Below are positions 17,172-25,904 of a stretch of 38,359 nt of DNA, piece after piece. The DNA lies in assembly GCF_018413525.1 (NCBI RefSeq), contig NZ_JAHCDD010000059.1, positions 1 to 38,359 on the forward strand, read 5' to 3'. The number at the start of each line of letters is the position of its first letter. Positions within the stretch are counted from its first letter, which is position 1. This DNA is from Acidovorax sp. CCYZU-2555. Lineage in GTDB: Bacteria > Pseudomonadota > Gammaproteobacteria > Burkholderiales > Burkholderiaceae_C. Made by a program: the position numbers and the translations under genes. Under the pieces are notes generated by a model. That model had not been told where the DNA came from. It saw only the letters and a list, made by a program, of their open reading frames with translations, and made no database searches.

Positions 17172-17202
17172 TACATTCATTAACTACTTCACAGTTTTTT
17201 GA

Positions 17203-18120
17203 ATGTCCGCTTTCCAGTCAGTAGATTCAGTGTCGAAAGGCGAAAAGCTGGCCCAGCGCTTGTCTCATATTCTGGCGCGGCTGCATCAAGGCGACGCACT
17301 TGACAAGCATCAGCTTGCCGAAGATTTTCAGGTGGATGTGCGTACGATAGAGCGCGATCTCGGCGAGCGCTTGCGCGGCATTGTCGAGCGCGATGAAGAT
17401 GGGCGCTGGCTTCTTACACGTTCAGCCCGTAGCAGCATCCCCGCCAAGCACTTGCATGGATATGCGCGCCTGTCAGGAACGGAGCAGCTGTTTCCCGACA
17501 ATAGCTTGCGTTATCTGCTGGAGCAGCTTCATACCCCCGAGCAGCAGCGTCCCATGCACGTGCAACCCATTGCGCAGGAAGATCTGCGCCCCCGCACGCA
17601 GGAATTTTCCCGGCTGCAGGTTGCAACCGAACTGCATCAAGTTTGCCGCTTCAACTACAAAGCCAAGGCCCGCCAAGTACAGCCATACCGGCTGATCCAC
17701 AAAAACGGTGTTTGGTATCTGGCCGCGGAAGAGGGTGAAAAGCTGAAGAATTTCAGCGTCGCGTTGATTGACGGCTTGCATGTCGATGAGAGCAGCACCT
17801 TCCTGCCCAAGCGAGCTCACATCGACTACATCAATGCCAAGGACGACGTCTGGTTCACCACCGATACCACGGAAGTCCTGCTGCGCGTGAATCGGGAAAT
17901 CGCCCATTACTTCACCCGCCGTCCCTTGCTGCCCCAGCAGCAGCACCGCGAAGACCCCGATGGTTCGATATTGGTCACCACCCATATCAACCATATCAAT
18001 CAGTTGCTGCCTGTCGTTCGCTACTGGTTGCCGAACGTGCGCATTGTCAAGCCGGTGGAGTGGCATGAGGCACTCATGAACGGGCTGAAAGAAGCGTTGA
18101 AGAAATGGGTTCCTGAGTAA
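17203..18120 (+). CDS. HTH-WYL domain transcriptional regulator
   Basis: This 305-residue regulator has an N-terminal helix-turn-helix at about 14-70 (recognition part QLAEDFQVDVRTIERDL, 37-53). The WYL domain spans about 140-200 with the motif WYL at 171-173 in PYRLIHKNGVWYLAAE. A C-terminal WCX-like region covers about 215-300 (TEVLLRVNREIAHYFTRR). This is the layout of CapW and BrxR, ligand-responsive repressors of CBASS and BREX defence loci, and of other WYL regulators. It is the first gene of a tightly packed same-strand block with four dynamin-like genes (72 nt gap to the first). The palindrome at 17140-17154 is its probable binding site. The ligand is unknown; nucleic-acid or nucleotide sensing is suggested by family work. 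Composition is less GC-rich than the genes upstream. Confidence 0.92.
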   Translation: MSAFQSVDSVSKGEKLAQRLSHILARLHQGDALDKHQLAEDFQVDVRTIERDLGERLRGIVERDEDGRWLLTRSARSSIPAKHLHGYARLSGTEQLFPDNSLRYLLEQLHTPEQQRPMHVQPIAQEDLRPRTQEFSRLQVATELHQVCRFNYKAKARQVQPYRLIHKNGVWYLAAEEGEKLKNFSVALIDGLHVDESSTFLPKRAHIDYINAKDDVWFTTDTTEVLLRVNREIAHYFTRRPLLPQQQHREDPDGSILVTTHINHINQLLPVVRYWLPNVRIVKPVEWHEALMNGLKEALKKWVPE

Positions 18121-18192
18121 GTCCCTATCACATTCCGACGATAAAAAATCGATTCACGGTCATTTAATAGCCAACAATTCCAAGGCGTCAGC

Positions 18193-19887
18193 ATGCGAAA
18201 AGCACAACAGAATTTCCTGAACTATCTGAGCGCTATTGAGCGCACATTGCAAAAAAACCAGTCTGCTGCATTGAAGCTGGGTATAGATCTGCAGCCGGTA
18301 AGTCAATTGGCGGAGTCCATCCGCAGCAAGGAACTTCTGGTGCCGGTAGTGGGCGCATTCAGCGCAGGAAAATCCTCCCTGCTCAATGCCATTCTTGGAA
18401 ATGAATTGCTGCCCGTCGCGATCACGCCAGAAACGGCCATTCCCACCGAACTGCGCCATGATGTCCGTGAGCGGCTGCAGGTATTTTTTACCGATGAACA
18501 CACTGAAGAGTTCCGGGTCGAAGATCTACCCCAGTTGCAATCCCGCGCCGCAGAAATCGACTGCGTACGCCTGTATCTCAATAATGATGCGCTGGCTGCC
18601 CTGGCTCCACTGGTGCTGGTCGACATGCCCGGCTTCAATTCTCCGCTGGACTCTCACAACAAGGCCATTGCCCGCTATATCGGCGAAGGCGCACATTATT
18701 TGTTTGTGGTCAGCGTGGAAGAAGGCACGTTGCACAGCTCCACCCTGAATCGCATCGATGAGATATCCCACCTGGGTCGCAGCTTCTCGATCTGCGTCAA
18801 CAAGGCTGATCTGCGCACGCCCGCGGATGTGGAAGCCATTTGTACCCATATCGGCCAGCGCCTGGAAGACGATGGCCTGGAGGCCAACGTGTGTGCAGTC
18901 AGTCAGCGCAACGCCGCATCGGTGCAGGCCATGCTTTCGAGCATAGACCCCGAGGTACTTTTCATCACGTTGTTTCAGCCAGCGCTCGAGCAGCAGCAAC
19001 GTGCCCTGGACGGGGTGCTGAAAGCAGCAACAGATGGCCTGCAGCGTGATCAGGCGGACAACGACAGGCATCTGGAAGAAATGACGCAAGCTTTGCTGGC
19101 GTTGCAGCAGGAACAGAAGCAGAAAACCGCTGCGCTGCTTGGTGCCGACCTGGTTTCCCATACAGATGACATCCTGAAGAATGTGCGGCACCGGCTTGAG
19201 CTTGCCGTCGATAGCATGGCCCAGGTCGTGCTGCGTGGCGGCCACGACGAACTGTCACGCATCGTTTCCGATGAGGTGCGCAGCGGCCTGATCGAAGGTG
19301 CCCGACTGGCAACGGACCATATGTCTGCCCAGATGGTCGATGATTTCAGCCAGCGGGTTGCAAGCAGTCTGCACCCGGAAGTCCACGTGTCGAAAGATTG
19401 GACCGACGGTTTGCTGCAGCAGCTCCAATCGGAATTGCTGCCCGCTCTGCTTTCATCCATGGGCAGCATCTCCGGCAAGGGCGGCGACGTGCGCTCCCGC
19501 GTGTTGGGGATGGCATCCGTCGTGGGCACGCTTGTGCCTCACCCGATTCTCAAGGTGGCGCTGACCTTGTTGCCCCTGGTCCTGGGAGGCGTTTTCGGGA
19601 AAGTCAGCGAAGGCCAAAAGCTCGAAAAAATCAAGGAAGCGCTGCGCAATCAGGTGCTGCCCGACATCGATAGGCGCCTGCGCCCGGAGGTTCAGCTCTT
19701 TTTGCAGTCCGCTCAGCAGCAGGCGCTGAAGCTGGTTGCCGATGCCTTCGAGGAACAGATCAAGCAGCAGAAAGAAGCGCTGTCTCAGGCATCCATCGAA
19801 AGAAAAGCCGGCGGCAAGGATGCGCTCCTTGGCGCGCTTCAGGAAACACGCAGCGAGCTGAAGGCCCTCGCCGAAGACTATCTCTAA
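18193..19887 (+). CDS. Dynamin-like GTPase 1 (bacterial dynamin family)
   Basis: This 564-residue large GTPase has G1 at 54-61 (GAFSAGKS), G2 in ITPETAIPT (about 79), G3 at 144-147 (DMPG in LVDMPGF) and G4 at 203-206 (NKAD), so all nucleotide-binding motifs are intact. The remainder is helical and charged with one hydrophobic stretch at about 437-469 (VLGMASVVGTLVPHPI and LTLLPLVLGGVFG), placed like the membrane-binding paddle of bacterial dynamins. A helical, lysine/glutamine-rich tail follows. The family remodels membranes upon GTP hydrolysis. It is the first of four dynamin-like genes and the only one with an obvious paddle-like hydrophobic segment, so it may anchor the complex. AAGG about 8 bases upstream supports the start. 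Confidence 0.9.
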   Translation: MRKAQQNFLNYLSAIERTLQKNQSAALKLGIDLQPVSQLAESIRSKELLVPVVGAFSAGKSSLLNAILGNELLPVAITPETAIPTELRHDVRERLQVFFTDEHTEEFRVEDLPQLQSRAAEIDCVRLYLNNDALAALAPLVLVDMPGFNSPLDSHNKAIARYIGEGAHYLFVVSVEEGTLHSSTLNRIDEISHLGRSFSICVNKADLRTPADVEAICTHIGQRLEDDGLEANVCAVSQRNAASVQAMLSSIDPEVLFITLFQPALEQQQRALDGVLKAATDGLQRDQADNDRHLEEMTQALLALQQEQKQKTAALLGADLVSHTDDILKNVRHRLELAVDSMAQVVLRGGHDELSRIVSDEVRSGLIEGARLATDHMSAQMVDDFSQRVASSLHPEVHVSKDWTDGLLQQLQSELLPALLSSMGSISGKGGDVRSRVLGMASVVGTLVPHPILKVALTLLPLVLGGVFGKVSEGQKLEKIKEALRNQVLPDIDRRLRPEVQLFLQSAQQQALKLVADAFEEQIKQQKEALSQASIERKAGGKDALLGALQETRSELKALAEDYL

Positions 19888-19911
19888 ATCCAGGATTGCA
19901 GGAAAGTACCC

Positions 19912-22194
19912 ATGACTCTTGAACAACGTGTGGAGCAGCTGGCGAGCCGTATCCAGAAACTGAACGATGTCATCGCCCAGGAAAAATACCAAGACCTGAT
20001 CAGGGGAATGCGGCAGCATACGCCGGACTCGCAAGAAAACAAGGATTCGGACCCGCGCTCGGTGGATGAATTGCGCCAGAAATTCAAGGCTGACATTCAG
20101 GAGGGGGGGCGTCTTCGAGTGGGAATCATAGGCCGCGTGAAGGCAGGAAAATCGTCGCTGCTCAATGCGCTGCTGTTCGATGGCAAGGAAGTACTGCCCA
20201 AAGCCGCGACACCGATGACCGCATCGCTGACTGTGCTGGGTTACTCCGCTACGCCATATGCTGAGGTTGAGTTCTTTGGGCAGGACGACATCGAGAACAT
20301 GCGCGAGCGCGCGCTCGACTATGACTGGGAATTCGAGCTCCGCGTGAAGGAACGCCTTGAGAAAACCCAGGCCCGAGTTCCGCGGCTCGGGGGCCGCGCT
20401 GTCCCGGCCGCGCCAGACCCTGAGCGCATCAAAGCTGCCGTGCGCCGTGAACTGGATGACGACCCAGCACTCGGCGGCAGCAAGAAGCTGTTTGACGATA
20501 TCCAGAGCGCAGGTGGCCGTCCACCCAAGGCACCTTTGCGCATCGAAGGCAAGGAGACCAGGGCGCTGCTGGGCAAGTTGGGCGACTATGTAGGTGCTCA
20601 GGGAAAGTTCACGCCGTTCACCAAATGCATGTCGATCTACTTGCCGCTGGAAGCGCTGAAGAACCTGGAAGTGGTGGACACGCCTGGCGTGAACGATCCC
20701 ATCGTCTCACGCGAAAAGCGCACGTTTGACGAATTGCACAAATGCCATGCCGTATTTGTCGTAAGTCCCTCGGGGCAGTTCCTGAACCAGCAGGATTTGA
20801 ATCTGATGCAACGCCTGGTCAAGCAGGATGGCGTGGAAGAAGTTTTTCTGGTTGCTAGCCAGATCGACAGCCAGATGTTCAGCAGCGTGCATGAGCAGCA
20901 CAAAGGCTGTCTGCCAGATGTACTGAAAGCGCTGCATGACACTCTTGCGCAGCAGGCTCGCCAGACGCTGCCTGCTCCCCAGGAAGGCAGCAAGGGACTG
21001 GACACGCTCAAGCATGAACTCGATTCACGTCTGGTCGTGACGTCCAGCGTAGCCTATACGCTGTCCAAACAGCCAGAAGCTACCTGGGACGACAATGCAC
21101 GCCATATCCACGGCATGTTGCGCCATAGTTATCAAGCGGAATTTGCGCAGTCCATGGAAGCTGCCCGCCCGCACTTCGATTCCATCGCCGGCATCGTGCA
21201 GACCCATGCCTTGCTCGATCAGGTGCGCGGGCGCAGGCAGTCCATCATCGAGGGCAATCTCCAGTCGTTCCTGGACGCGCAGGAGAATGTGCTTCAGCAG
21301 CGGCTGAAACAGATTCCTGAGTTCCTTTGGAAACAGCGCGAGACCGTGGAAGCATCCGACGAGAAGATGCTGGAGCAACAGCTTCAAACCATTGGGCAAT
21401 TGAGCGTGACGGGCGCTCGCGTGGTGGATACTGCCGTGAGCGCCGTGGCGAAAGACATTGCATCGCGCCTGCACCAGCACATGGATAAGGGCGTCAATAC
21501 TGTGCTATGCGAGTTGCGGAACGTTACCGAGAAAGCCAAAAGCACCGAGATCAACACTTACCGAGTTGATTCGGATGGGGCTTCGGGAAGTCTCAAGCGT
21601 GGTTTCGGATGGTTGTTGAGACAGGACGATTGGGGAACGGAGCGCCGCACGGAAACCGTAGGTACCGTCAACGCCACAGCGATACGCACCGGATTGGACC
21701 GCGTGCATGCTGACCTTTCCAAGAATCTCATTGCTCCCCTGAACGTGGCACGTCGGACGCTCAGGTCCGAATTGGAGAAACGCATTCTCGGGGAATTGCG
21801 CAGTTCCAAGGACGTCAACGATCACGATATCGACATCACGATACTGGCGCATTCTTGCCAGTCGGCCCTGCGTTATCTGCGGGGATTTGACGATCCCACC
21901 TTGCCGGCATTGCCTGATGAATTGCTGCAGAGCGGCTCGCTCAAGGGGAGCGCGGCAGAGCGCTATGTTGCTACAGCCAAAAAGTACTTCGCAAGCTTGC
22001 AAATTGCAGCCAATAAAGCAGCCAAAGAAATCACCGAGGCATTCAAGGATCGCCTCGGTTCCGCAAAGATCGGAGCGCTGTTGTTTGAAGGTTGCCAGGA
22101 CGAAATCCAGAAGCTGCAGCAGAAAATCAAGGAAAAACAACTTACGCTGCAGCGCTACGATAGCTTGCTTGCCGAGTTGAAGGATCTGAAATGA
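19912..22194 (+). CDS. Dynamin-like GTPase 2, with G-domain insertion and altered G4
   Basis: This 760-residue dynamin-family protein has G1 at 74-81 (GRVKAGKS), G2 around ATPMTASLT and G3 at 256-259 (DTPG). G1 to G3 is about 180 residues against about 90 in gene 1; the excess (about 120-225, rich in Arg, Glu, Pro and Gly) is an insertion. The expected NKxD is SQID (316-319), so guanine specificity may be changed. The C-terminal half is long helical or coiled coil (390-500 and 690-760), including LKRGFGWLLRQDDWG near 563. No clear transmembrane helix is present. It starts 24 bases after gene 1 with AGGAAAG upstream and overlaps gene 3 by ATGA. It resembles larger single-GTPase dynamins such as E. 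coli CrfC in size only. Confidence 0.88.
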   Translation: MTLEQRVEQLASRIQKLNDVIAQEKYQDLIRGMRQHTPDSQENKDSDPRSVDELRQKFKADIQEGGRLRVGIIGRVKAGKSSLLNALLFDGKEVLPKAATPMTASLTVLGYSATPYAEVEFFGQDDIENMRERALDYDWEFELRVKERLEKTQARVPRLGGRAVPAAPDPERIKAAVRRELDDDPALGGSKKLFDDIQSAGGRPPKAPLRIEGKETRALLGKLGDYVGAQGKFTPFTKCMSIYLPLEALKNLEVVDTPGVNDPIVSREKRTFDELHKCHAVFVVSPSGQFLNQQDLNLMQRLVKQDGVEEVFLVASQIDSQMFSSVHEQHKGCLPDVLKALHDTLAQQARQTLPAPQEGSKGLDTLKHELDSRLVVTSSVAYTLSKQPEATWDDNARHIHGMLRHSYQAEFAQSMEAARPHFDSIAGIVQTHALLDQVRGRRQSIIEGNLQSFLDAQENVLQQRLKQIPEFLWKQRETVEASDEKMLEQQLQTIGQLSVTGARVVDTAVSAVAKDIASRLHQHMDKGVNTVLCELRNVTEKAKSTEINTYRVDSDGASGSLKRGFGWLLRQDDWGTERRTETVGTVNATAIRTGLDRVHADLSKNLIAPLNVARRTLRSELEKRILGELRSSKDVNDHDIDITILAHSCQSALRYLRGFDDPTLPALPDELLQSGSLKGSAAERYVATAKKYFASLQIAANKAAKEITEAFKDRLGSAKIGALLFEGCQDEIQKLQQKIKEKQLTLQRYDSLLAELKDLK

Positions 22195-24317
22195 CCGAGT
22201 CGCTGGAACATGGTCTGTCCCCCGCACTCCAGCGACTGCAGCGATTCTGGCTATGGAAGCGCGGCGAATTGGTGCGCGAAGTTCAGCAGAAAGTTCAAGC
22301 GGCAGATGCACGCACGACGCGCTTGATCGCCGATTGCAGCGCCCTGCATGCTGATCTGGCAAAAGTGAACGCTGAGCAATTGCAACTGCAGTCTGCCCAT
22401 GCAACGCAGGCCAGACAACTGAATGAGCGCAGTGCGGCCTACCAAAGCCTCTCTGCAGCCCATGCGCAATTGCTCGAACAGGCGGGTGAACTTCGCCAGG
22501 AGTTTTCCGACCTGACGGCACGCCACACGGCATTGCAGACGCACCAGGAGCAAACCAGCGCGGCGTTGTCTCAATCGCAATTTGCGCACCAAACCTTGGC
22601 TTCTGCCCAGAAGCAGCTGCAGACAGAGCAGACGGCGCTGATGCGGCGCTTGGCTGAACGTGATGCCGAGTGTCTGCAGCTTTCGGCCAAGCTTGCGACC
22701 TTGGAGGAAACTCATGCCCAATTCCAGCGCGCATACGATGGGCTGACGACACGCCACAAGGCTTTGCAAGCTCAGCATGAGAAAACCAGCACAGCGCTGT
22801 CGCAATCCGAGTCCTCGCACCAGGAATTGGCGGAAGTCCATCGGCAACTGCAGACCGAGCATGCTGCTCTGCTGCAGCGATCGAATGAACGTGATGCCGA
22901 CTACCAGCAGCTTTCGATCACCTGCGACAGTCAATCGGCCAAGCTTGCAACATTGGCGCAAACGCATGCGCAACTTCAGGCCGAACATACAGGCCTGATG
23001 CGCGCCAACGAACGGGTGCAGGAGCGCTACGAATTGGTGTGTTCCATCCTGAGTTGCGAGCCTGCTCACAACCCTGCGCTCCATCGCCTCAAGGAATGGC
23101 TTGCCGCAGACTTCGTTCAATCTGTTCAACGGCTTGAGCTGCCTGCCAAGGAAACTACCCATGCGCTGATCCAGGCCCAAGCCATCGCACAGCGCGTCGA
23201 ATTGCTCAGCGATGCGCCCGCGCTGCACGACAAGTTTCTTGTGGCAGTGGCGGGTGGCTTCAGCGCCGGGAAATCCTCTTTTGTCGCCAGCTTTATGGAA
23301 TGCGAAGAGGCGTTGCTGCCAACGGGCATCAATCCTGTAACCGCCATTCCGACCTACGTGATGCCGGGGGAGCGCCTGGATATCAAGGGCCATACCTTCA
23401 AGGGCGGGCACACAACGCTCACACCGCAAGACTATGGCCGGCTGACGCACGAATTCATTTCGGACATGGGTTTCAATATCAAGGAGATCATGCCCTACGT
23501 GGTGCTTCAGGCCCGCATGCCCATGTTCGAACACCTCGCCTTCATCGACATGCCCGGCTATAACTCGGCCGAGTCGGATGTCGTGGACACGGCTGCAGAT
23601 CTGGAAATCGCCAGCACCACGCTGAGCGAGGCCGATGCCGTGCTCTGGCTCCTGGGCCTGGACAGCAGCGGAACCCTTCCCAACGATGAGATCACGTTCC
23701 TGCTCGAACATGTCGACGCCAGCAAGCCGCTGTATGTGGTTCTGAACAAGGCCGATTTGCGGCCCATCGGTGATGTCACGCGGGTGATGCAGGAAGTCCG
23801 GAACATCCTCGACAGCGAGGGCATTGCTTGCGAAGGAATCAGTGCCTATAGCGCGAGACTGGGCAAGGAACTGTGCCACCACGGTATGGGCATCGAAGAC
23901 ATGCTGGCGCAATGGGACCAGCATTCCTCTGCCGCCGTTGCCGTTCACAAGGAATTCGAGTCCTTGATGGATGGACTGGAGGCTGCATCGGAGGCCCAGC
24001 GCCGCAATATGCAGACGGCTCGGACGTTGTTGAAATCTCTGCAACTCGATTTCTATGAACTGTCTGCGGGCCAAGAGGTCAATGCGGTAGCGGCGTTTCC
24101 AGACTCCCATGATGAAAACATGGATAACCGGACAGAGCGTTTGCGCGCCGAAGTGGAGGGCAGACTCCAGAAACTCGCACGAACGTTGAGCATCGAATCG
24201 AACGATGCGGCCACAGTTCTGGAAAATTCCAGAGAGCATGGACACGAACTATTGAGGCAAAGCTGCGGCGCGCGCAATCCGGCTGCCGCTGTAGTGCGTG
24301 GACATTGGGAGAATTGA
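22191..24317 (+). CDS. Dynamin-like GTPase 3, long N-terminal coiled coil plus GTPase domain
   Basis: In this 708-residue protein, residues about 15-285 are a continuous coiled coil rich in Gln, Glu, Ala and Leu, containing a 77/84-residue tandem duplication (108-184 and 185-268). The GTPase domain follows, with G1 at 355-362 (GGFSAGKS), G2 in INPVTAIPT, G3 at 453-456 (DMPG in FIDMPGYNS) and G4 at 519-522 (NKAD). A short helical C-terminus follows (610-708) without a membrane segment. From about residue 284 (ERYELVCSILSCEP) onwards it aligns with gene 4 (DRFDFVAQILSAEP), including identical KPLYVVLNKADLRP-like blocks, so genes 3 and 4 are paralogues and gene 3 has gained the coiled coil. Its start overlaps the stop of gene 2 (ATGA) with AAGGA upstream, implying translational coupling. 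Confidence 0.9.
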   Translation: MTESLEHGLSPALQRLQRFWLWKRGELVREVQQKVQAADARTTRLIADCSALHADLAKVNAEQLQLQSAHATQARQLNERSAAYQSLSAAHAQLLEQAGELRQEFSDLTARHTALQTHQEQTSAALSQSQFAHQTLASAQKQLQTEQTALMRRLAERDAECLQLSAKLATLEETHAQFQRAYDGLTTRHKALQAQHEKTSTALSQSESSHQELAEVHRQLQTEHAALLQRSNERDADYQQLSITCDSQSAKLATLAQTHAQLQAEHTGLMRANERVQERYELVCSILSCEPAHNPALHRLKEWLAADFVQSVQRLELPAKETTHALIQAQAIAQRVELLSDAPALHDKFLVAVAGGFSAGKSSFVASFMECEEALLPTGINPVTAIPTYVMPGERLDIKGHTFKGGHTTLTPQDYGRLTHEFISDMGFNIKEIMPYVVLQARMPMFEHLAFIDMPGYNSAESDVVDTAADLEIASTTLSEADAVLWLLGLDSSGTLPNDEITFLLEHVDASKPLYVVLNKADLRPIGDVTRVMQEVRNILDSEGIACEGISAYSARLGKELCHHGMGIEDMLAQWDQHSSAAVAVHKEFESLMDGLEAASEAQRRNMQTARTLLKSLQLDFYELSAGQEVNAVAAFPDSHDENMDNRTERLRAEVEGRLQKLARTLSIESNDAATVLENSREHGHELLRQSCGARNPAAAVVRGHWEN
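22512..22995 (+). repeat. Tandem duplicated coiled-coil module within GTPase 3
   Basis: The segments starting at 22512 and 22743 encode related units of 77 and 84 residues (LTARHTALQT... and LTTRHKALQA..., both with TSxALSQS, QLQTE, ERDA and SAKLATL). The similarity is visible at DNA level (for example cacgccaca and aaaccagc in both), which indicates a fairly recent duplication of about 231 bp. The second unit has a seven-residue insertion. Confidence 0.85.
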
Positions 24318-24318
24318 G

Positions 24319-25608
24319 ATGTACATGGACGAACAAGCTGCGGTCACGCACGATGACCGCTTCGACTTTGTGGCGCAAATTCTTTCGGCTGAGCCGCTAT
24401 CGCACGAGGGCGTCATTGAGTTTCGTCACCTGCTGCAGGAAGACATGCGTGTCTTGCTCAGCGATGCGGATGTGCCCAGCGCAGTTGTGGCGCAAGTGCT
24501 GTATCGCCTGCATGCCGTGGCCGATCGCATGGAGTTGATGACCAACTCTCCTTGCGTGCTGGATAAGTGCGTTGTGGCCGTGGCCGGCGGGTTCAGCAGC
24601 GGCAAGTCCTCATTCATCTCCAGTTTCATGGACGGTGCAGCCATCAAGCTGCCCGTGGGCATAGACCCGATGACCTCGATTCCCACCTATGTTGTCTCGG
24701 GCCCGCGCGGCACGATTCAGGGATACACCGACAAGGGTGGAGTGATCGACATTCCTCTCGACCTGTATGCACGCCTTTCCCATCGATTTGTGGATAGCCT
24801 GGGATTCAATCTGCGCGACATACTCCCCTTTGCCGCCATTGAAACCCCACTGCGAGATCTGGAGCATGTGACATTCATCGATCTTCCCGGATACGACCCG
24901 GCGATGTCGGAAGGTGCATATACAGATGACGACAGCACGGTCGCGTTGGAGTTCCTGGCGCAGGCGCATGCGCTGATCTGGGTCATCGGCCTGGATGTCA
25001 ACGGCACCATACCCAGCTCCGATCTCGATTTCCTTGGCTCTTTGCAATCGGAAAATGCCCAGGGAAAACCGCTGTACATCGTACTCAACAAGGCAGATTT
25101 ACGTCCGCCGGCGGACCTCACTCCTGTTCTGGACAATGTGCAGGCATTGCTGAATGCAGAGGGGATTGCGTACTCAGGCCTGTGTACCTACAGCTCCGCG
25201 CGCTCGACGCAGTTTCGCTACAGAGGCCAGCATCTCAAAACCTTTCTGCGTGAAATCGATCAACCGACGAATGGACGTGCGGATCTATTGAAAGAGTTGA
25301 ACGCCACGTTCCGCAGACTGTATGACGCGATGTCCAAAAACTCGCAAAAATCTGAGGAACTCGAAAATGCGGTCATCGCCCTGGAGCTTGATCTGCATGA
25401 GTTGGGGCTATATCGTGCCCGGCGCACGGTTTCCATGGAACTGGGGCGCGGACGTCGGCGCCCGCGAACACCGGCGGAGGTCGCGCAGTCGGCACAGGAA
25501 CGGCTGGCCTATCTGAAAGAGCAGCTCCGAACCCTGGAGGTGGATGGTGCATTGGGAACGGCAAAGAGAATCGCGCAAGCCATGCGCATGGCGCTAAAAA
25601 CCGTGTGA
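24319..25608 (+). CDS. Dynamin-like GTPase 4 (paralogue of GTPase 3 without coiled coil)
   Basis: This 429-residue GTPase has G1 at 90-97 (GGFSSGKS), G2 in IDPMTSIPT, G3 at 188-191 (DLPG in FIDLPGYDP) and G4 at 257-260 (NKAD in VLNKADLRP). Alignment to GTPase 3 runs from its first 20 residues to the end of the G domain, so it is a minimal version of that protein. The C-terminus is short, helical and basic (RARRTVSMELGRGRRRPR near 366-385), which could bind lipid or nucleic acid. The ATG at 24319 is preferred because GGGAGA is 6 bases upstream and the preceding stop ends 1 base before; an in-frame ATG at 24298 would overlap gene 3. No transmembrane segment is seen. Confidence 0.9.
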   Translation: MYMDEQAAVTHDDRFDFVAQILSAEPLSHEGVIEFRHLLQEDMRVLLSDADVPSAVVAQVLYRLHAVADRMELMTNSPCVLDKCVVAVAGGFSSGKSSFISSFMDGAAIKLPVGIDPMTSIPTYVVSGPRGTIQGYTDKGGVIDIPLDLYARLSHRFVDSLGFNLRDILPFAAIETPLRDLEHVTFIDLPGYDPAMSEGAYTDDDSTVALEFLAQAHALIWVIGLDVNGTIPSSDLDFLGSLQSENAQGKPLYIVLNKADLRPPADLTPVLDNVQALLNAEGIAYSGLCTYSSARSTQFRYRGQHLKTFLREIDQPTNGRADLLKELNATFRRLYDAMSKNSQKSEELENAVIALELDLHELGLYRARRTVSMELGRGRRRPRTPAEVAQSAQERLAYLKEQLRTLEVDGALGTAKRIAQAMRMALKTV

Positions 25609-25648
25609 TTTGCGGAGTTATGAAGCAAATCTCTTTGCCTGGGTGACC

Positions 25649-25864
25649 ATGCCAGTCCCCGCACTTCCACGGTGCTACCACTGCCCATCCTGCAGTTGGC
25701 GCACAACAACCTCTGCGCGCAGCGATGTGCTGACTCCAGGTCGCGACCATTTCTCTTCCTGCCCCAGGTGTGGGCATTCGCCGCTGGATTCCCGCGCCGT
25801 GACCGGCATGCCTGCAGGAATGGCGCAGCTGATCGGCCGCGTGCAGCAGTGGCTCAAACGTTGA
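25649..25864 (+). CDS. Small double-CxxC zinc-ribbon protein
   Basis: This 71-residue protein has cysteines at 9, 12 and 15 (CYHCPSC) and 38 and 41 (CPRC), with histidines beside each knuckle. That is a treble- or ribbon-type zinc site. The C-terminal third (GMAQLIGRVQQWLKR) is an amphipathic helix. The start is uncertain: ATG 25649 is chosen, GTG 25643 and TTG 25610 are alternatives, and none has a good ribosome site. It sits 40 bases after GTPase 4 and 40 bases before the HEPN gene on the same strand, so it is very probably part of the operon. Possible roles are a nucleic-acid or protein adaptor. No family is recognised. Confidence 0.65.
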   Translation: MPVPALPRCYHCPSCSWRTTTSARSDVLTPGRDHFSSCPRCGHSPLDSRAVTGMPAGMAQLIGRVQQWLKR

Positions 25865-25904
25865 CAAGCAGCCAGGCACAACGTCGACATAGGACCAGAA
25901 AATC

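Noticed and set aside
22251..24245. 664-residue minus-strand frame opposite dynamin 3
   Set aside because: It is antisense to a coiled-coil GTPase with all G motifs, and its own sequence shows no family pattern.
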